DNA of 32,245 nt from Bacteroidales bacterium UBA4345 (GTDB lineage: Bacteria > Bacteroidota > Bacteroidia > Bacteroidales > Paludibacteraceae), in contig DGTD01000044.1 of NCBI GenBank assembly GCA_002396385.1, forward strand, positions 1 through 32,245, read 5' to 3'. Position 1 is the first letter of the stretch, and each line of letters begins with the position of its first letter. The position numbers and the translations under genes are program-made. The notes beneath the pieces were generated by a model. That model was given only the letters and a program-made list of their open reading frames with translations, did no database searches and was not told the DNA's origin. Shown in pieces: positions 14,899-24,300 of this stretch.

Positions 14899-15006
14899 CG
14901 TCTTCCAGACGTCAATGTCGCACCCGTCTGGAAGACGGTATCTTAATAACCGGGGGCAACGCCCTCGGATAGGGAGGCCCTCGTCCACTCCCTGCCTGGA
15001 AGGCAG
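14899..15006. repeat. GC-rich palindrome-dense element (REP-like)
   Basis: Directly after the array, four compact palindromes lie within 108 bp. CGTCTTCCAGACG (14899-14911) and its reverse complement (14925-14937) are each palindromic and also pair with each other across a 13-base spacer. CCGGGGGC/GCCCTCGG (14950-14968) has a 3-base loop, and CTGCCTGGAAGGCAG (14992-15006) follows. The GC content contrasts sharply with the AT-rich array before it and the leader after it. The 90-codon open frame across this element (14813-15085) starts inside the repeat array and is not believed to be a gene. Confidence 0.75.
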
Positions 15007-15136
15007 TACCTTGTCAACCTTCCTCAAGAGCGGAAGACACCGAAAAATGTATATGTGCCACGAACTGGATGTGAATAATCTATGATACTGATAATCAAAA
15101 GAAAAAACAAAAAACGCATATTGTTTTCTTAGAAAG

Positions 15137-15168
15137 TTTGGAAAAAATTAGGAGTTGTATTAAATTTG
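15137..15168 (+). promoter_or_regulatory. Promoter of the giant adhesin operon
   Basis: TTTG at 15137-15140 and TAAATTTG at 15161-15168 match the Bacteroidetes -33 and -7 consensus with a 20-base spacer, the best promoter in the window. The predicted start near 15175 gives a leader of about 130 nt before ATG 15308. Confidence 0.75.
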
Positions 15169-15284
15169 CGCTGTAGTTATGTGTTTTGTAAAAACATTTT
15201 GCCTATTTTTATAAAAGACGTATATCAGTAATATGAAAATTGCATCTGTTTTTGCATTCCATATTTTTATAAAAATTTAATGCA

Positions 15285-15298
15285 GGGAAAAATTTCCC
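15285..15298 (+). promoter_or_regulatory. Palindrome covering the only plausible ribosome binding site of the adhesin gene
   Basis: GGGAAA (15285-15290) and TTTCCC (15293-15298) form a perfect palindrome ending 9 bases before ATG 15308. The purine-rich AGGGAAA within it is the only Shine-Dalgarno-like sequence in the leader. The stem could mask it, or a regulator could bind the palindrome. Confidence 0.45.
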
Positions 15299-15307
15299 AC
15301 ACTGTTT

Positions 15308-18300
15308 ATGCTTACATTTAAATTCTTTAAAAGATTACTTGCTTTTATTGTTGTTTTGTTGGTCGCTGTAAGCGCTGATGCGCAGATGAAGACCTATACC
15401 GTATCCAATACTAATAGTTCGGGACCTGACTCGTTCCAAGATGCTATTAATACAGTTAATGAAAAAGGTGGATCGTGGACGATAAAGTTTGATTTATCAA
15501 CAAAAGATACTATTTTTTTAGAAAATATTATAAAGATTAACGACATTGATGAATTAAGACTTGTAGGTAAAAATAATGTAATAGTACCATACAATGACAT
15601 ATTTAGTATTAGTATTAATAATATCGGAAACTTCAGTATAGAATCTATAAGATTTGAGCAAGAAAACTATAATTCAATAAAAAAAGAATCTTTTACAGAA
15701 AGAAGAATAACATTAACGAATAATACAAAAACTTTAACTGTTGACTATATAAAAAACTGCTCTTTTAAAGGAGTAGGGTTATATATAAATGGAGATAAGA
15801 GTATAAGTGGCCATACTATTAAAGAAGTGAGTGGCTGCAATTTTATTGACGGTATTCTTAATACCAATTCCGACAAAGTATCACTTGTAACCGATAACCT
15901 ATTCGAAGCTAAATTTAACAACAACGTAAGCCTACAAGTTTTTGGTACAACTAATTTAGTCTCTAATTGTAGATTTAATGACGCATATTTGACAAGTTCG
16001 TTTAATGGCTCGTGTAATACTATAAAGAATTGCAAATTTTACGAAACTTTTGTAACAAATTGTATACGATGTCAAAATATAGAATTACTTGAAGATTGTT
16101 ATTTTGAAGGAGCAAAATATGGTATCCGCGGAGAAGCATCAACAGATGGTTCAAAATCAAAATGTAAATTTGTTAAAAAATGCACATTTAAAAACTGCGA
16201 AGTCGGGATCTACACAATAGATGCTGATTCTCTTGTAAACTCGAGATTTGAAAATGGTGAGAATGGTAAGTATTGGATACAACAAACAAAAAGTTGGCCA
16301 AATGAAATTGGCGTAATAAAAGGTTGTTCTTTCTCTGGCAATTATACAGATTATGGTTTTTTAGGTAATAGTCAGCTGTCTTTAGGTATAATTGAAAATT
16401 GTACGTTCAATTCAAATTCAGCAGGAGCATATATGCTAATTTTACCAGGTGTTGAAATTACAAATGACACATTCTTTATATCAAAGAATAATAGCATTAT
16501 AAATTTCAATGGTTCCTATAAAGACGCATGTTTATTTTCTCAAAATACATTAATAAAATCATCTCCTGATATAGAAAATTATTCTATTTATAGTAAGGTG
16601 TTGACAGAAACTCCTATTCTGAATTCTATACATTTAATTGATAACAATTATGTGGTTCAAGGAACAGCTCGAGATAATACTACAGTAGAATTGTATCTGA
16701 ACGAAGAAAACAATGACACGATTAAATACATAGGAAGTGCTTTGACAGGAAAGAATGATGGGTCCTTTACATTTGAGGTATCAAAGAATAAGGTAAACTC
16801 CAGATATCCTTGCTTTATGGCTACCAACCTGTATCCTGTAGACCATACCTCTGATTTCAGCAACATATCATGTGAGTCCAATTTAAGTATCTATGTCAAG
16901 AAAGACGGCACTGGTAACGGCACATCTTGGGATGACGCTATGAGCGAGGATGATTTCTTCGATGCTCTGCCGCTTGCGAAAGAAGGCACCACCTTCTATG
17001 TGGCAGCGGGCGAATACGAAAGAACAGTATCCTCTCCTATCTGGTTGAAAAACGGCATTAAAGTGATTGGCGGTTACCCGGCTAAAGCAAAAGAAGGTGC
17101 GGTCAGTGACCCTGTAAACAACCATACCGTGTTAAAGCCTAGTGCCAATCCTACTGATTCTAAAATCATGTTCTCGTACATGTATAATTATGACTGTGGA
17201 GACGGGAAACAAACAGCAGAGTTCCACAACCTCGACTTCCTTAATACAGGATTAGAGTTGAAGGCTGACAACATTGTAATTGACAGTTGTAACTTCTACG
17301 AGTGTTACAATCCGGTCAACATCGGTTGCGCCCAGAATCTGCGCATAAGTAACTCTTATTTTACGAAGAACAAAGCCAAGAGCAACTATTCCGACTACAG
17401 CATCTTTATAGGATCTGACCCGGTAGCAGTTATTGAAAACTGCACATTCGACGAACAGCCTTATACCACGGCCATCAGGGTAGACTCTTATTATGATACA
17501 GCTTCTGTTCGCATTATTAATAACACGTTCTTACTTCGCGACCGTGCCAATACTGAATGGGAGAATGATACAGAGAACAATCATTATTTGTACTTTGCCT
17601 CTAAAAAATGGTGTTTGTTACAAAATAATACTTTTGCTATTGTAGATGCTTTGGGACACATGAATGTCTCAAAAAGCATGAATAAGATGTATGGAAGAAA
17701 TATAAGTTTCTATTATAATTTATTTGATGTGCCTGGTGATGACATTATTGAGATAGGTGGGAATGGAGGTCTTAAATATAACTTTGGAGGCTATAATAAT
17801 ACTTGGAAAAATAAGACTTATGATGTGTTGGCCGAATGCAAAAACATCTTAGACGTAAAAAAAGAAGGGGATGACTATGTCCCAGTTCTCGCTTATAATG
17901 GTGGTTATACGCCTACTATCAAATTGTTGAACGATCGATTGAGTGATGGGAAAGCAATTCGTTGGGAAAAAGAGGTAGCTACCGACCAACGTGGTGTTAC
18001 CCGTTTGAAAGAAACCTGTGTAGGCGCATACGAGTTTGAATGCTCGAAAGGCGTGTTTGCCGTTAACAAGTCGTCTATAAAAATATCAAAACCATATTGC
18101 TATTCACAAACTGGAAATGGTTCCGTCCAACTCAAGATAGGAAACTGGTTAGATGGTTGCAAGGCTTACTTCTACAAAGGAGAGAAAGAACTGTGGAGTG
18201 TAAACGCACTTGTAGACTATCATTTGAAACCCACTGATAACGCTGTAGAAGACCTGTATAATGGGGTTAGATATGTCGATTCTGTCGTATTCAACTATTC

Positions 18301-21300
18301 TGGCTTGTCGGGTGGCTCTTATTCTTTCGTCTTGGAAGATTTGTGTGGCAACAAAACGATAACGCCTATTACAATTGATCCGATTGAGAAACCTGCGTTT
18401 GTTGTATCGAAGTCTTCAAAAACTGAGTTGTCTTGTTACAATTCTACCGACGGTAGCATCGAGATAACCCTTGTGGGTGGCGAACTCGAACTATGTGGTA
18501 AAGCATCTTCCTACGATATTAAGGGACTTGAATTTACCGAGAAGAACAGAACCGTTAAGGCGACTGGCCTTACTCCTGGTTCTTACCGTTTTGTTTATGG
18601 AACCACTGCAAAAATGTGTTCCGACCAAGCTGACACCACCATCGTTATTACTGCACCCGACACCGTAGATGCGAAATGCGACTTTAAAGACGCCTACTGT
18701 GCCGAAATTGGCGGTAGTGCAACATTCGATGCGAAGGGTGGTGTGGGAGACTACTCTGTAACAATCCGCGACATTAACGGGAATGTGTTCAAAAAAGAGT
18801 CGTTCGCCGGTAAAAACACGGTAACCGTGGGCGGCATGAAACTTATGACTACCTATTCGGCTGTGGTGGAAGATGGCAACGGCTGTAAGGCGAAAGAGTT
18901 GGGTGGTATCAGGTTCTGGACGAAACCTATTCCTGAACTGAATACTTGGCTTACCCCGTCGAACGAAACCTGTTATGGCGAAAACAATGGCCGTGTCAAA
19001 CTTAAATATTCGGGAAACAATGATAAAGACGTACTGGTTGTCTCGGCTATCGGTTCTGACGGAAAACCTCACAATACGTACTTTAGTGAGACTGAAGGCT
19101 CTGTGATGATTGAAAATCTTGCGCCTGGCGAATATACCGTAAAATATGATTTTGGCGCTGAGGGCTGTAACACGCCAGGCGAGAACGCCACCACTATCGG
19201 GAAGGTGACGATTGGCAAAGTGGAAAAACCGACTTTGTTAGATGTGAGTGACGTGACAGTCATCCGTTGCGAAGGGACAACTCTTTCTCGGGAAATTGAG
19301 GTGACTAATTATAACAAGAAACTATATACTTGGACGTTGACAAAGGATGACGTGGATATAACCTCAAAAGTAGACGCTACTGTTCCAACTACAGAAGAAG
19401 GTGAATTTGTCTTTAAAGGACTTACTGCCGGTGACTATGTCTTTAGCTTGGTGGACCAATGTGGTAATCCTTTTTCTAAAAGTTTTACAGTGCTGGAATC
19501 CATCAAGAAAACCATGAAGGTTGTAGACAACAGCGGTGGTGTTAGTTGTGAAGGCAAGTCTGACGCTTATTTCGATATTAATGTAACGAATTGGAATACC
19601 GGAGACAAGTGTTCGATAACCAATGCCGAAACTGGCAAGGAATTGGAAGTTTCCAAAACCACGAAGGGTACTTATATTTCACTCTTCTCCTATCATTTAC
19701 CAGGCGGCAAATATAATGTTGATGTTACAGACCTCTGTGGAACGACCTATCCGACAGTTGTAGTTGACCTCGACGAACTCGGCAAGGATTCTAAGTTTGG
19801 ACTCTCTTTGGCCGAAGCGGCAAGCGATGCTGAATGCAACGAAGACAGCCGCAAGATTTCTGCTACTGTAACTGGACGCGAAACTGGGTCAACATACTCT
19901 TATACACTCTACCAAGTAACTGGTGAAGGGGAAAAGGTGATTGATGACAAACAGAAAGAGGTTGCCGACAAGACTTACACCAGCGGCAAGCTGGACTATG
20001 GCACCTACAAGCTGGCTGCTGTCACTAGCGAGGGTTGTGAAGCGTCGGTTGAACGCACGTTCTCTGCTTCCCACTCTTTGACGGGTACCCGTCTGGTGTG
20101 TGGCGAAAACTCTCATGTGGAACTGAACTACGATGGCTTGATTGAAGGTGTTTCGGTGAAAATTGGTGGTAAGTGGAGCGACATCGACTTTGCCGAAGAT
20201 GCCGACAAGAGCAGTTTCGATTGCAAAGGGGTGGTAACTGACGCCAGGGTTAAGGAAACCGGGTGCTACACTGTCGCTGCGTTGTCTGATTATGACCTTA
20301 CTGGCAATCAGTTTGAAGGTGTAACTGCAAAAGCCTCTGCTGTTGACCAAACTTGCTATGGCAAGGACAATGGCAGCATTAAAGTGACTTATTCTGGCTA
20401 TAAAGGTAAAATGCAGGTGGTGGCTTATGCCGTCAATGACAAAGGCGACAAGTTGCCAAGTGTATTTGACCCAGAACAGAAATGTTTGCTCATATCTAAT
20501 CTTGCGCCTGGCGCTTACAATGTGCAGTTAGGGCTCAGCATTGAGGGGTGCGAGGTTAGTGGACAGTCGTTTGACGTTGCCAAAGCTATTTCAATCGCTG
20601 TCCTCGAGAAACCAGAGTTCCTGGAAGACCGCTACGGCGTTGCCCACAACCAGTGCGAGGGAATGGCCAAAGGCCGTATGCACTTGGAAATGAATGGTTG
20701 GAAGGACGGCATCTACACTTGGAGCCTGCAACGCTCGTTCGATCAGGGTAAGCCAGCCGAATACACCCATTGCGGCGAAAAACTTAACGGAGCAACCACT
20801 TTCGACCTTTGGTCGCTGCCGGAAGGCAAGACCATATTCACCATGTGGGATGCCTGCGATACGATATACAAGAAAGTTGAGAACATCAAAGCCGCCTATG
20901 TTGGTCCAGTTAAAATAAAAATGGGAGACTGTACGCCTATCTCTTGTGCCGACCGTACAGATGGAAGCGTGACTTTCGTGGCTTCACACTGGGATATCCC
21001 TTATCAGGCGTCTGTGATACTGGATGGTGATACAGCTCTGAAAGACTTTAGACCTGTTATCAAGGCCGACGGCAAGGCTTATTTCGAACTGAAAGGACAG
21101 GGTGCGGGCATTTACCAGCTTGCAACAAAAGATGCCTGCGAGCGTACTGTTGATTCCGAACCATTCGACTTCACCGCCTTCTCTGCACAGAACGGTATGC
21201 TGACCGTTAAGGCCGTATTTGACGAAGATGCTGAGGAATGCGAAATAGGCAAACGGGTAATTAAAGCGACTGCCACTGGCGGGACCGCTCCATATATCTT

Positions 21301-24300
21301 CTCTATAGAAAAGAACGGCACTGCGGTTGAAACTTCAGAGGCGATTGATGCCACATCGTACGGCAGCAAACTGCTGGGCGAAGGAAAATACACTGTCAGT
21401 GTAACCGATAAGACAGATTGTAAGGCCGTATACGGAGAAGATTTGACCATCAAGTCGGAGAAACTTAACGTTAAATTAGGAACTTTGGCGAACATAGAAC
21501 AGACCTGTTATGGAAAAAACAATGCGGGTGTAAGTGTAAGCTATTCAGGTTTTGATACCGAAGTGGCCAAACTCCGTCTGCTTGTTACCGAAAAGACAGA
21601 GGCTGAAACCAAGAAGACGTACGAGGCGTATGCCGACGCCAACGAGGGCACACTCGCCTATACCGAACTGCCTACTGGTGCCTACGAGGTGAAGGTTCAG
21701 TTGCTCGGAATCAACGGCTGCGAAATGAACAACGGCGTTCTTCTGGAAAAGGAAGTTGAATTCAAGCCGTTGGAGGAGCCACGTTTCTTGGAGGACAATT
21801 ATTTCTCGGAAGACAACAAGTGCGAAAACATTGGAAAGGGCCGTATGCACTTGGAAATGATGGGGTGGGCACCTGATGTCTACACTTGGACCATCAAACG
21901 TGCGGGACAAACCGATGCAGAATTGAAAAAGCACACCCACTGTGGCGACAAACTGCCTAACGGAGCCACCGCTTTCGACTTGTGGACGCTTCCAGAAGGA
22001 GAAAACGTGTTCACTATGTGGGATGCCTGTGGCTACAAATACACGAAAACAGCCGATATCAAAGCCGACTATGTGGCACCGCTTACCATAGACACGGTTA
22101 ACAGCAAAGCCTACTCTTGTGAGGGACGTACCGATGGGAGATTTACCTTTGTAGCGTGGCCGTGGGATATTGAAGACAGCGCCGCTGTGCTGAAAGATGG
22201 GAACATCGGTCTAAAAGATTTCAAGCCAGAGGTGAAAGACGGCAAGGCCTATTTCGAGTTAAAGGGACAAGGTGCGGGCGTTTACACGCTTGTTACAACC
22301 GACCTTTGCGGGCGTGAAGAGTCGAATGAAAACAACTTCACCGACTTCTCGGCAAAGAACGGCCGTTTGACCGTTGATGTCGACTTCGATGCCGAGGCTG
22401 CCAAGTGCGATGTCGAGAAACGCATCTTCAAGGTGACTGCCAAGGGAGGAACGGCACCATATGTGTATAGCATTACAAAGGGCGACGCTACCGTACAAAC
22501 TACAGAGGCTACCGAGAAAAAGTCGTTCAACAGCCAGCTGCTGACCGATGGCACCTATGTAGTGACTGTCACCGACAAGACCGATTGTAAGGCGGTATAC
22601 GATGATGGCCTGACCATCAAGCCAAGCCATACGATGAAGGCTAAGAACAGGGATGTGATATGTGGCGATACTAAGCAATCTCTGGTTTTTGCCTCGATTG
22701 ACAATGGATCTACCTTGGGAACCAACTATACTGCTGTTGATGAGTCTGGTAAAGAGTACCTTCCTTTGCAAGACGAGTGGACACAATATGGAATTTGCAC
22801 TTTTGAATTGCCTACCAACGTCATTTTAAAGGGTATGATTGCCAAAGTAGACGAGCAATGCAGTGTTTACACCGACTTGGAGGCCATGCCGTTAGACGAG
22901 AGTGCGCTGGCTGAAGCAAAAGTGACAATTGACACACTGATTCACCAACGCTGTTACGGTATAGACAATGCCGAACTTCGGGTGGACTATTCTGGCCCTA
23001 AGACCACATACGACATGAAGTTAAGACTGAAAAATGTGGACAATCCGGATGTTATAGTGGATACAGAAAACAAGCATGGCGAGGAACTCCAGTTCAAGTT
23101 CAAAGACCTAGCCCCTGGTAACTACGAATTGTACCTGGTTCAGGCAGTTGGGAAGTGCGATGCCGGTTTGGAGCCACGCAAGATTCAAGACATCTCTATC
23201 AAAGCTATTCCGCATCCGTTTGAGCTCATCTGGGATACGGTCATCCAAAGTACTTGTTACTCTAAGATGAATGGAAATCCTGCCATCGAAGTGCATGGAT
23301 GGAGTGAAGGTAACTGTACGTGGGAGTTGAATAAATTCAATGTTGATAAGGGAGATTATGAATTGGAGGCTAAAAATACAGATGCTTATCCTGTGAGTGG
23401 CGATTCCGCTTATTGGAGTTCGGACCATTTGGACGCAGGCAGATATATCATCTCGTGGACGGACTATTGCCATAACACCGTTCTTAAAAAGTTTGAAATC
23501 GATCCGCTTAAAGAGCCTTCGCTTAAAGTTTTGGCAAGCAGTAACACCGACTTGAAGTGCGGCTACGACAAAGCTTACGTTGACTTCCATTATGAGGGTG
23601 GTGTGCCTATGAACAAGCGTATTCTGATTAAATATATTCCAGTAGGAAGTAGCGACGAAGACTGGGATTTCACGACCGAAGAGTTAAAGGCGGAAAACAC
23701 CTACCGACTCTATGGCTTCACTCCTGGCTCGGGTAATATGGGACACAAAAAGGCTGAGGGAACAGACTATGTTCTGACTGATGAGGATAGCGGTCTGCCT
23801 GATGGTAAGTACCATATCTTCTATGAAGATGCAACAAAAAAATGTCAGGGCGACGACGTCCATGCAACAGTTGAGGTACAACGACCTTATGTAAACTTGA
23901 ATTTAGCGAAACAAGATGTGTTGTGCTTCAGCGAAAACTATGGTGTAATAAACCTTGTGCCAACACGTAGTAGTAAAGATGTTACCATCAAATATCAGTT
24001 CATGGATGAATTTAAACAAAGTAAAGTAGAAAGAACTGAAGGTCAAAACTTTGGTGAGGTCATCTTTAAAAATCCAGTAGAACAGAAAACTGTATTCCAA
24101 AATAGAAAGAATTTCCTGTCATATGTATTTTATGATGTGGAAAGTGTCTCTCTTGAAGCGAAGAGCATGCCACAGGACGAACTTTACAAGTTAATGCAAG
24201 ATAGTATTAAAAAGCGTGGAACTAACATGCGGAATCCGCTTAGTAAATTCTATAAGGATGGTGGTTACGAATATGCCGTTTCAGACTGGATTGGTTTCAA

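Noticed and set aside
14813..15085. 90-codon open frame on the + strand
   Set aside because: It begins inside the last repeat unit and runs through the GC-rich palindromes. The translation has no signal, domain or ribosome binding site and looks like an artefact of structured non-coding DNA.
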